This document shows, in pieces, positions 1 to 11,100 of a stretch of 64,000 nucleotides of DNA. Each line of letters begins with the position of its first letter. The stretch's first letter is position 1. This DNA is from Pseudoips prasinana (Eukaryota > Arthropoda > Insecta > Lepidoptera > Nolidae): NCBI GenBank assembly GCA_951640165.1, contig OX621259.1, positions 5,208,001-5,272,000 on the forward strand, written 5' to 3'. Both the position numbers and the translations under genes were made by a program. Below the pieces are notes generated by a model. That model was not told where the DNA came from and did no database searches. It saw only the letters and a list, made by a program, of their open reading frames with translations.

Positions 1-42
1 TCGAACCCGCGACACAAAGCGGCGAGGCGACTGTCTTAGCTC
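1..42 (-). mobile_element. End of a tRNA-headed SINE (family J), cut by window edge
   Basis: The first bases are the reverse complement of a tRNA-like head with the B-box CGGGTTCGA. They match the heads of fuller copies at 43981, 58799 and (inverted) 35028. Confidence 0.6.
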
Positions 43-199
43 TCTTAATCTTATCTAAATGACGGGATTTAGTTTTCGACAGCCACGTGAACGACGTCGA
101 GGGCACAACTAGCGTTACACAAGAATATCTCAATTTTTTTTTCTGTTGTCGCAAATTTATAAAACATTCTCATTAATTATATATTTATATCCATATAAG

Positions 200-437
200 T
201 AAGGTAGTGTTCCTGCCTACGAAGCTGGTGGTCCTGTATTTGAATCCCGGTAAGTGAAAATATTTGTGTGATGAGCACGAATATTTGTTTATGAGTCATG
301 GATGTTTTATATGTATTTAAGTATTTTTCTATCTATATAAATATGTATATCGTCGCTTGGTACCCATAGTACAAACTTTGCTTAGTTTGGGGCTAGGATG
401 ATCTGTGTGACATTGTCCCCAGATATTATTATTATTA
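200..437 (+). mobile_element. tRNA-derived SINE, family B (degraded)
   Basis: Matches the better copy at 25184-25432 throughout. A tRNA-like head (TGCCTACGAAGCTGGTGG, then a mutated B box) is followed by a body with TATATAAGTATGTATATCG and the tail GATCTGTGTGACATTGTCCCCAGATATTATTATT. The ATT-repeat 3' end is typical of insect SINEs. Confidence 0.75.
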
Positions 438-455
438 TTACCTGTGTATATTTCG

Positions 456-612
456 ACTAGCTGTGCCCCACGGATTTACCCGCGTTAAACTTTATCAATT
501 AAAGCCTATGTGTTAATCCAGAGTGTCAGCTAACTCTGATCCAAATTAAATTAAAATCTCTCCAGCCGCTACTACAACATACTCACAAACTTTCGCCTTT
601 ATAATATTAGTG
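456..612 (+). repeat. Interspersed repeat, family C ('ACTAGCTGTGCCCC...ATAATATTAGTGTG')
   Basis: Begins ACTAGCTGTGCCCC and ends TTATAATATTAGTGTG. Other copies are at about 27165-27680, 47240-47430 and 52705-52895. It is a short non-coding repeat; the class is not clear. It ends 16 bases before gene 1 exon 9, so it supplies the sequence next to that acceptor. Confidence 0.6.
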
Positions 613-627
613 TGATTTCTTTCATAG

Positions 628-1827
628 ATAAACCACATTGATATAGCACCAAATTTTGCTGGAACTATGATGAGTATCAGTAACTTTTCATCAAACATTG
701 GCTCATCTATTGCACCCATTATCTTTGGATTTATTCTTACTGACGCTGTAAGTATTTTTTTTTTAAATTTCTGCTATTAGTATTTTGTTTTGATTATTTA
801 CAAAAAAAAACTTTTGTTAGTATAAGTACACTGTCAGCAATCAGTTTTCCGTCCCCAGTCTTTTGGTCCACCTAATAACGCACTGGAAGAGATATTTTTT
901 TGTGATACGAAACAGATTATACCTATATTTCGATCAATTTTTTTTTTAATAAAATTTACTATATAATACATTATAATATGGTTAGCACAATATTATGTTC
1001 AAGTACTAGACAAAAGATGTGCGATTAATGCTTGTGCGACAAAAATGTGTGATTCACTATAGTTCGAACACACACGACACACTAAAGCTCGAAATCACGC
1101 TGGTGTGAACAAGTTTGACAATACAAATCACCAACCAACCAAGATATCTGGCGCCCGGCAGAACCGCCCGCAGAACCCTTGCTCGCCTTCGAGAGTTTTT
1201 GTTCACTATTATAACCTATCTAACAACTACAGTGTGCCACACAAACATGCTTTCGAACTATGGTGAGTCGCAGAATATTTTGGTCGCACAAATATTAATC
1301 GAACATCCATTTACCGAACTCACCAATTACACTTCAATAAACCATTTCAGGAAAATTTCCAATTAACAGTATTGTGAGTAAATATTGGTTTATTTTTCAT
1401 ATGCACTCCGTAGATGACCTATTTTAGTCGATCACTAAAGTGATACTGCCGTGGTATTGACTTAAGAGTCCGTTCATTTATTTTTTTCCTGAAACATACT
1501 GCTATTAAAACCATTTCAGTTGGTGGGAACTGTGATATATTTTTATCTAGCATATACTCATACCATGTACAATATTCTATCTTGCTTTACTTTATCGGGA
1601 ACACAATTGAAGTAAATCGTTAAAATTATATTTTTCTTAAATGTTTACAGAGTAACCAATTTCTGTGGAGGCAAGTATTTTTCTTGACAGCTGGATTGTA
1701 CACAGTTACCAACACGTTCTATATTATTTTTGGTACATCTGTTAAAGCTGATTGGAATGAACCACCTAAAGAAATAAAAGAAGTTGATGAAGAAAGTCAA
1801 CTTATGATGGAAAAACCTAAGGAATAA
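628..1827 (+). CDS. SLC17-type anion transporter, gene 1, last two coding exons only (5' part outside window)
   Basis: Seen: two exons at 628-747 (40 codons, from INHIDIAPNFAGTMM to ILTDA) and 1651-1827 (58 residues plus TAA), each after an AG acceptor, the first followed by a GTAAGT donor. The joint is phase 0. They correspond exactly to exons 9 and 10 of the two complete paralogues downstream; exon 9 matches gene 2 at about 34 of 40 residues by eye. The product is the last two or three membrane spans and the cytoplasmic tail of a major facilitator transporter of the SLC17 (sialin / phosphate-cotransporter-like) family. The tail carries the KADWNEP segment followed by an acidic, lysine-rich end. 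Earlier exons lie left of base 1. Coordinates may be off by a base. The family is a confident call; the substrate is unknown. Confidence 0.85.
748..1650 (+). other. Gene 1 last intron, nothing else recognised
   Basis: AT-rich intron with GTAAGT donor and TTTACAG acceptor. No repeat or RNA gene was identified in it. Confidence 0.5.
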
Positions 1828-1849
1828 CCGAGCAAAGAAACGAAATACT

Positions 1850-1855
1850 AATAAA
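1850..1855 (+). terminator. Poly(A) signal candidate, gene 1
   Basis: AATAAA 22 bases after the stop codon of gene 1. A second AATAAA lies near 2020. Choice between them cannot be made from sequence alone. Confidence 0.45.
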
Positions 1856-2790
1856 AGCAATCAAAACTCCTAATCTGTGCTTATACCTTACAGGGTCCAC
1901 AATTGATATTTACCTTATTAGATCTAAGTTCCAATGTTTATTAATACATTGTGGAATGCTATAAAGAATTGAGAATGATAATCGCATCCTTTTAAAAATT
2001 GAGTTTGTTGGCGTTAGCTAAATAAAATTGGATATTTTTTATGTATAAGTTGCTTGTAATTTAATTGTTAATTATTAATTAGATTAAATATTAGGGTAGT
2101 CTATAAGTATTTGAAGCGATTAACGAACAAAAATAGTTCTATTCATTTTCTCAAATTTATGAAAACATAATCGTAAGCTCCTCACTTGCCTTGTTTCTTT
2201 TTTCTGTTAAATTATTTTATGGCAGATGAATGATGAATGGGCGTATTCATAGTCTAATACAGTTCTCTTGTTATGCGTTAAACCATTCCAGAGGCCTACT
2301 GGATGGCATGAACACTGACATAAGATTAACCTGGGCAGTGGTCAATCTTATGTCAGTAACCAAAATAAGCAATGCGAGTCTATGAATTTATTTTAAAATA
2401 TATTTATTCAAATCAATAGCTTTCGCACACACTAAATTATACAGCTATATAGCAGATGAACGGACAGGCGAATTTTAATTTAGTATTTTTGTATGGATTC
2501 CTAAAAATTATTGGGTCTAAATATTAGAGTTGTAAATATATACCTACTAATTTAAGTTATATCTTATTAAATTGATGTTTGTAATAAAACTTAGAATATT
2601 TTATTGATAATGAGTTTCGTGTATATTTTAAATATAATTTTATGTTGTTAACTTTACAAATAGATCATAGAAATATTTAGTATTATTACACTGTATTTTT
2701 TTAAATTATGTAACGTTATTTAGTTTCATTTATAATAATGTATAGATTAATCAGATTATACTTGTAAAATAAGAATAAAAATGATTTCTG
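1856..2790. other. Gene 1 3' flank, no feature recognised
   Basis: AT-rich non-coding spacer after gene 1; no ORF, SINE head or tandem repeat visible. Confidence 0.4.
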
Positions 2791-2791
2791 A

Positions 2792-2923
2792 TAGTCTGTA
2801 GATCTGTTGATGTGTAGAATATCACAATAAGGATACTAATAAATTTAGTATACATGTAGATGTATACTAAATTTATTAGTATCCTTATTGTGATATTCTA
2901 CACATCAACAGATCTACAGACTA
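2792..2923. repeat. Perfect palindrome, 64-nt arms, 4-nt loop
   Basis: Left arm 2792-2855, loop GTAG, right arm 2860-2923; arms are perfect reverse complements. It directly abuts a second perfect hairpin. Confidence 0.95.
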
Positions 2924-2976
2924 GAAGTATTAATTATACATACATACCTACGTATGTATGTATAATTAATACTTCT
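2923..2976. repeat. Perfect palindrome, 25-nt arms, 4-nt loop
   Basis: Left arm 2923-2947, loop CTAC, right arm 2952-2976, no mismatches. Back-to-back with the preceding 132-base palindrome. Confidence 0.95.
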
Positions 2977-3147
2977 TTTCCTAATCTAGACAGCTAAATT
3001 TATATTTTAGTAAGTACATTAGTTAAAGTACGCTGCGAGTATGCAATAAAATGTAGTATTTAGCTTATTTTTCATACTTCTCATAAAAAAAAACTAAACA
3101 CCTCTGAAGTTTGATTTTGTATGAGTGTTTTGCCCTTGTTTTTAAAT

Positions 3148-3930
3148 TAAATCTATACATATAAAAAAATCGTAGGAAAGTCAAAACTGTACATTGAATA
3201 TTTTTTTAAAAGGATACTTGTGGCGTGATCTACAATCGATATCGAAACCAAAAATAGAAGTTTTTGAATTTTTGTCTGTTTGTCTGTATGTATGTCCGGG
3301 CTAAACTCAAAAAGTACTGCATGGATTAACTTCAAATTTTGCATTAATATTACTAAGAGTTCGGGTCAACATATAGGCTACATATTATCACGCTATCACT
3401 TACGGAGGAGGAGCTGTGATCTTATCTATACATATAATAAAATCGTAGGAAAGTCAAAACTGTACATTGAATATTTTTTTAAAAGGATACTTGGGGCGTG
3501 ATCTACAATCGATATCGAAACCAAAAATAGAATTTTTTGTATTTTTCATTTTTGTCTGTTTGTATGTCCGGGTTAAACTCAAAAAGTACTGCATGGATTA
3601 ACTTAAAATTTTGCATGAATATTACTAAGAGGTCGGGTTAACCTAATCTAATGGGAGTAACCTTTGTGATTAATGCATCGTTGATTATTATTTTACTTTA
3701 TTTGACTTACTGACTTTACTTAAAGATGACATCGGGTATTTTTTTTTAAATAACAGTAGCAGTCTTAAGTTTATTTCATAGCTAGGCTATTTATAGGTTA
3801 GGTTTTCTTAAATTTATATTGCTTATTTCTTTTTAAAGTTATATTTTTTAGATTAAGCTAGAAGTAAGTAGTTATACTGGTCATCATTCAAAATTGTCGC
3901 GGACGAAGTCGCGGGCACCAGCTAGTATTC
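3148..3930 (+). repeat. Two tandem copies of interspersed repeat family D
   Basis: Each copy starts TATACATATAA-AAATCGTAGG and contains TCAAAACTGTACATTGAATA, a GATCTACAATCGATATCG segment, a CTGTTTGT.TGTATGTCCGGG segment and AAAAAGTACTGCATGGATT. The first runs 3148-3420; the second starts at about 3425 and extends to GTCGCGGGCACCAGCTAGT near 3927. Other copies are at 14150-14475 (+) and 51645-51975 (-). Non-coding; class not certain. Confidence 0.7.
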
Positions 3931-3999
3931 AATAAATCAACATACTTTAATAATTCTCTTAAACTTATTCATAGACCATTCTCTAATATCATTGGGAAG

Positions 4000-4345
4000 C
4001 TTATTATATTATAGATTTATAATTTACCCAGAATACAAAACATGATTTATTATAAAAGTACTTATATATCTGCTATTCGTGTGTATAACCACTTACCATC
4101 TGATATAAAGCAATCAAATGGAACATTGTTTAAAACGAAATTAAAGAATATATTAATAGAGAATGTTTACTATAGTTTGCATGAGTTTTTTGCCAAAAAT
4201 AATGTGTTATTATTACTAAGAATAAATTAGTTAGTAAACTTGTTTGTCTTGCATATCCGATAGGGGTAGACTGTTGATCCTAAAAACTGTTATGTTATTA
4301 TAAGACCTTAATGTACACAGTTACGCAATAAATAATTCTTTATCT
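4000..4345 (+). pseudogene. LINE 3' fragment (CR1/Jockey-like reverse-transcriptase C-terminus)
   Basis: Frame 4042-4230 reads like the C-terminal tail of insect CR1/Jockey-type LINE ORF2 (AIRVYNHLPSDIK, then NVYYSLHEFF). It is followed by a 3' end with TTTATC repeats near 4330-4350. Severely 5'-truncated. The same tail type recurs at 9440-9610, 36262-36471 and 43700-43978. Confidence 0.6.
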
Positions 4346-4593
4346 TTATCTTTAGAATCTAATACATTGATCTCAAACTAGCCCAGCCTGTACTATGGCA
4401 ACCAGACAACTCATAAGCATACTTATATATTTATGAGTACATACATATTATAGAGCAATTACACCGAGACAGAACAAATAATCGTACTCATCACACAACA
4501 CCTTGTCTTGGGTGTGGATCGAAGCCACGTCCACTGACTTAGCAGTTGGAGTCAGTAACAACTAGACGAACAGGCCAGTCAATGGGATGGTAT

Positions 4594-4747
4594 TATATCG
4601 ACGGTGAAGTGTCAATATCTGCTAACTACTGAAATAAACACACATGAAAATCAACTGTAATATTCACTGATATCAGTTACTTTCAAGCTCAAATTCGTGT
4701 GTTCAATTTGACGTAGTTAGAAGATATTGACTCTTCACCGTCGATAT
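4594..4747. mobile_element. Small MITE with inverted termini
   Basis: ATCGACGGTGAAGTGTCAAT on the left pairs with the reverse complement on the right ending near 4745; arms are roughly 35 bases with a few mismatches. No coding content. Confidence 0.65.
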
Positions 4748-5186
4748 GGCATCTGTTGGTTATAACTTAAAGCTGTGTGCAAAATGCATTTGATTAATTG
4801 GACTACGTAATTCTACCACCATCATTATTTAATTTGATCACATCTACAATCAAAGAAATAAGATAAAAATATCAGTACAATCTAAAAGGAAAATTTCAAG
4901 ATAAATTATTGTTTGTATAGCTATAAAAAGTAGCATGGATCTTATGTGGTTAGTATTAAAAAGTAGATAAAAATAATTAAAGAGCAAACAATAGCATAAG
5001 CAGTGCACACTAGGATTTTGTTGCATCTTAGAGACATAAAACGTATATTTTAATTATACACCTTAAAGTATAACACTAGTTTTGATGATATTGAAGTGAA
5101 GTGTATTAAATAAATCCAATGCTTAAAAACAAAAAAGAAATGGGATAATATCAAATTAAATAAACTTACGATATTATAATCAAATC

Positions 5187-8100
5187 ATGTCACAAAAGCA
5201 AGAGGATGCAAATAAAGACGAAAAAGTTTTTAAAGGTGAGTTTCAATTTAATGCTGCGCCCCGAATGGTATTTTCTATTATATAACATCTAATTCGGCTT
5301 ACGTCTGCAACTGTCCACTGCATGTGCAGGATAGCCGTGTATGTGTGCTTCCTTGGCTGGTCCTTTTAAAATAAGGCCTTCTGTGGAACGAGTTGAGGAA
5401 CATAAGACTACCACAGGAACCTGTACTGTAATTTGCACGAGGCCAACAGTGTCGATGGGTGGAGGCAATGTTCGATTTGCACCAGCTTGAATGTGAACTT
5501 TCAGGCAGGGTGGATTAACATGCCACCCTGTGTATTTTTATATCAAAGGTTTTAGCACTCAGTCTATTTATTGGCTGCCGTATTGACAGCAGATGTGTTA
5601 ATAACCTGAGATAGACTATAAAATAAAATAAAAAAGGTTTTTATTCACGTAGACTTTAAAAAAGCGCTTGTAAATAGAACATGTTTGTAGTAAGTAATAC
5701 AGTTATTATTTCTAGTTACTTATTTATTACAGATATTTAGGTATACGGAATGTTAAAACATTTATACAATTTATTTAATCATTGTAGTGATATTTAGCTA
5801 GCTTGTATTAAGTTATTGTCAAGGTTATGCTGATGATATGGTTCCCATGAGTGCATGATTTGCGGCTTAAGGAAGCTGATGCAGATAATATGAAGATTAT
5901 CCTGGAGCTACAAATTAATATATAATGTGAAAAACAGTCAGTGATTGATATTCAAGAGCACTAGTGCAAAATATCCTAAAATCTTATCACCGGTTGGACT
6001 TAATAGTGAAGAGATTAAAACAATTTAAATATTAATTTGGGGTATGTCATTTTTGTCAATCTTAAAGATCCCACTGTGATAAAACGGGAATGGAGGGTGC
6101 TGTCTGTCAGAGTTAATATGTTAACCCGTTTGCACGTTGTTCAGTGCAAAGCATAAAGTATATCAGTCTATACGTGTAGACTGTGAGCTCACTACACTAA
6201 TAAAATCTACAACGCCATCCGCGTAATAATAACGCATTCAGGGTGGTCTCAAATGTTTGCAGCAGCGGACAAGTACTGCCACGTCCATGGAGCTACAACA
6301 GCTTTTAGGCATGATTTGTAGCATGACTGTACTTTCATTCGGCATCTTATCGGCAGGCATGTCGCTGGAGAAAAAAATTAACGTCTTTAGCATATTGTGA
6401 TTATATCTTATCTGATCGTTTGCAAGATTTTATTATTATTTAATATTTATTTTATTATGTTATATTATGAAACCATCCAGCGGTTTCAAAGTCGGCGAAT
6501 AGCGCAAGACCGGCAATTGTGGAGATCTTTGGAGGAGGCCTTTGTCCAGCATAATATTTTTTTGATTAATGTGTTATGATGGCTATCATTACCTGAAATA
6601 AATGGATTTATTTTAAATTTATTATTGCAATTATTTTAGCCCTTGTGTAAATGGTGTGTGGTAACGGCAATCGGTTCGGTGCAACATACGTATCTTTTCT
6701 ACTGGCTCCAGCACATCCAGCTACCCCAATCTGACAAATTTCTTTTACAGATTTTCAACTTTATCGCAAAAGCATAAGGTTCACTTTCAATTGGGGAGAT
6801 TTGACGTCTGTACATTCATGGTCATCTTCACCACTGCAATTTGATTAAATATTTTTCAACTGACTATCGAACATGTTTTTTTACATAATATCATAAAATC
6901 TATTGTGTGATTGAAATAATAATATAAAACAATAGCTTATCACACAGTTTCAAGATGGGGCTACAGACACCAACAAGGCTTCGTACTCTTCCTCACGCTA
7001 ACTGTAGCGTACAGCATGAGATCGTGCATGGGAGTGTCGCTGGTAGCTATGACCAGCACCAATGAGGAATTGGATTATAGTAACGATACTACACATCAAG
7101 GTCACAGCGTATTGAATGCTCTGATGTTGGCACCACCTGTAAGTATTTATTTTTTATATCAGAGGGCGACAAACTAGCAGGTGGGTCACCTGATGGTAAG
7201 TGATCACTGCCACCCATGGACACTCGCAATACCAGAGGAATCGCGGATGCGTTGCCGGCCTTTTAGAGTCAGAAAACAAGTCTTGCTGACCCTTCGCCTC
7301 AACCCGATGAGTTCTGGCGACCTTACTCACACGCATAAACACAACATTAAAACGATTAATGTTATTATTAAAGAATGTCTTCTGTAAGGTGGAGGTATTT
7401 CCCCAGCCGGGCTGTTCTTTGAGCGAAAGAACGCTGTGCCCTGCCTCTCTTAAGTAAATCTATGGCTTTTCTGTTCTTTCTTCTCGTTACAATATGATAG
7501 AATAACATACTACCGTATCTGCATAATTGCTGTCTTAATTTGGACAATATCAATGGCTGTCTATCTCTCTGGATGAGTAACATGCGGGTTAAGTTATGAG
7601 TCTTTATTTATGTATTTATTTAGGTTAACCAGTAACTGTTACATTATTGCTAGTCTAAATACAATACTTAAAAATTAAAATCATATGCACAGTTTATTAA
7701 GGTGTCACCGATTCATGACACTCGTGATTTCAATAAAAAACAAAAAATATATAGACACGAAAAACAAAAAGAAATAATTGTTTTTATCATTCATATTCAC
7801 TTTTTGTTTCCAATTTTTTGTTTCGCTTCTTATGGTAATTTTGTTTTCTTTATTTTAATTTGATAGTATTTTTCATTTTATATTTATTTATTTGTTATAA
7901 ATTCACTTTTTGTTTTATATTTTTTGTTTCGTTTTTTATGATAATTTTGTTTCCTTTATTTTAATTTGATAGTATTTTTCATTTTATATTTATTTATTTG
8001 TTATAAATAAATATAAAATGAAAAATACACATACAATAACAATTATTTCTTTTTGTTTTTCGTGTCTTTCGTGAGATTACCCATCTTCATATTGTTTTTG

Positions 8101-11100
8101 TTTAATACGTTCAGATTCATGGGCAAATAACGTTCCCTAAGTTATGTTCACGTTTATATTACACTGTAATCACCAACAACGTCATATGAAATAAATTTAT
8201 AATTTATTTTGTAGTACCCAACATACAACTGGAATAAGAAGACTCAAGACACAGTGATAGCATCATTCTTCTGGGGCTACATGTTACTTCAGATTCCCGC
8301 TGGACAACTAGCACATAGATATGGATCAAGATACCTTCTGATGGGAGCTATGATGATGAATTGTGTAGTATCAATCCTGCTGCCAACAGCTTCTTATTAT
8401 GTAAGTAATAAAGTTGACTACTCCGTTGGTCACATGGCGGTGTATTCAACAGCCAAGTGTGAAATCTCGTGTCCGATTATCTTTCTTTTTTTTTGGCGCC
8501 AAACGAGCAAGTGGTTCTTTTGATGGTCAGTGATCACCTCTGCCCATGGACACATGCAACCCCAGAGCAGTTGCTGGTGCGTTGCCGGCCTTAAGAGTCA
8601 TCAGACAAGTGTTGCTGACCCTTCCCCTCATCCCGATGAGCTCTGGCGACCTTACTCTTACGCAGAAACACAATTTTTTAATTATAAGTAAGGAATTTCT
8701 TCTGTAAGGTGGAGGTACTTCCTTAGTCAGGTTGCTCTTCGAGTGGATGAACGCTGTGCCCTACCTCTCTTAAAAAGATAGATTTTTGGATCCGATCGTA
8801 AAGTCAAGAGATTTTATGGATTTCTTCTTAACTATTATCCATCTGATTGGTCAGCAATGCTCCACTGTGTCTCTTTCTGATCGAATCAAGTGGTTGTTAA
8901 ACCAGGCCAGTAGAACAATGAGATAATAGTGAGCTTGTTTTTACAAACACCGCAATACTATATCACTAGTGTGATTCGCTACTTTGTATTATGTAAGACC
9001 ACCGTTCATGAAGTTTCGGTAAAGTTTAGTACGAATTTATTATTTCAGGGTAGTTGGATATGTACAGCAATTTTTAGAATGATGCAGGGCCTGAGTCAAG
9101 CTTGTATTGTGCCTGGAATCCATACGTCACTTGGTAAATGGGCACCTCTACATGAGCGAGGAAGAATTTCTGCATTTGTTTATGGAGGTCTGACTCACTG
9201 ATATAAAATTATTCAAAATAACAAATATTTACCATTCGTTTTTCCGATGGTCGACTGAGCCTAGAATTCTGGGGAAAAAGCCATAGTATTACGTCAGAAA
9301 TACGACCCTACGGTCTAAGCCATTGATCGAATCTTGTCGTTATTGTGGCATTTTTTGAATTCATTTTAATTTGAATCTAGTTTTATTACCACTACCTCTA
9401 CATACACGAAATTATTATAACGAATTTATTTCAAAAAAAGCATATAATGTACATTCGGAACAAAAAAGAAATGCAGACAGAACAATGTCACTTGTATATG
9501 AATATATAATAAAATACGGAAAGAAATTAAATTAATAAAAACTTAAATCTTTGTATAAATGGTTAAAGAGATATAACTTCTATGATGTAAGAAAAAAATT
9601 TAAACATGTCTGTCTATTCATTAAAATAATATTTATTTCGATGTTCTATATGTATTGAATTAATTATATGTGATGGTATTATATTTATTGATGTAAAATT
9701 GTTATAATTGTAATTGACATATATTTTATTGTTTATTATTTTGAAATATCAACATATTTGCTTGCACTTTTACAAATAATTGTATCACTAAACGTGTGGA
9801 CACTTATTTTTACAGAATAATACCCTGTTTATTGCACACAAAGAATCTTTATTTAATAATTCTTATAAAAATGATTACAGGACAAGCTTTAGGAACAGTG
9901 TTCGGATTACCCATGACTGGCTTCATTTCATCATCGTCAATGGGCTGGCCTGGAATCTTCAGGTTCTACGGATTACTTGCTGGTTTTATTGCTATTTTGT
10001 TATGGTGGTTGGCCGCAGATACTCCAGCCCAACATCCCAAGATATCTGAAGCAGAAAGAGAGTATATTGAAAATGACGTAGGAACTATAGCTGATAAGGT
10101 AGTTTTGGATAATTTATAAGTTCTGTATAACTGCAATGTTCTCAATAAGGCACTGGATCATTGGTATTGAAATACAGTTTTTAATCGGAGGATTTTCTTT
10201 CGAATCCGTTGACTTTGCTTTAGTAACCTAAGAAACGTGGAATTATCTTCACTTTATTAAAAAAGAACACGTAATAGCATTATTATTTAAGGCTCCTAAG
10301 TAGGAGTTAAATTTCCTGTTATCGTTGAGGGCAGCTGCTTTCTATCTGAGACTATAGTATGAGTTTGCAAAAAAACAATACGTAGGAACGACTTCAAGCT
10401 CTCGATGAGCTTGCAGTGTAATAATTGGTTATTTTGGTGACGGTGTAATAGGTTTAACCAATCAAAATGTTTCTTTTCCGTGGTGAGCTCTAACTGATTC
10501 ATACGCTTGGTTTTCCGTAGACTCATAATAAGGTTTTACAACGTTTTACAAAACTTACTATTTTACTTAATATTTTTCAGAAAATACCAGTTCCGTGGTC
10601 CAGAATGCTTCGGCATAAAGGGCTTCATGCCATTATAATAGCTCACGTTGCACAATGTTGGGGTCAAATTACTTTATATTCAGAAATGCCTGCTTATATG
10701 GATAAGATACTGAAGGTCAATATTAAAGCTGTGAGTAAATTAGTTTATTATAAATAAATTAGACTACAGTTACTATCGTGAGTCCAATGGCCTAATTTCT
10801 CGTGAAAATGCTCCGATCTTTTAATACAAGTAGTGTGTCCTGCCAACTTAGGTACCCCCGCTTTCACACATATATTTGAAGGCGGAATGGAAATGTCCAA
10901 CGGAAGTTCATGAAAAATATTCTCTATGAAATAAATATATATTATCAACTTAATCACACAACAACAAGCATGGACAAGCATGGATAATTTTGACGGGCCA
11001 GTTGGCGTGGTAGGTAAATGCATGCCTTTCACACAACAGCTGGTCTATATTTGTGTGCATGAACATGTCTGTTTGTCCTGAGTCTGGGTGTAATTATCTA

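Noticed and set aside
1115..1366. 83-codon ORF in gene 1 intron
   Set aside because: No recognisable domain, no repeat support, and it is inside an intron of a confident gene.
7154..7583. Several 60 to 71-codon ORFs around 7150-7580
   Set aside because: They fall in the non-coding family G repeat and recur with different frames in its other copies.
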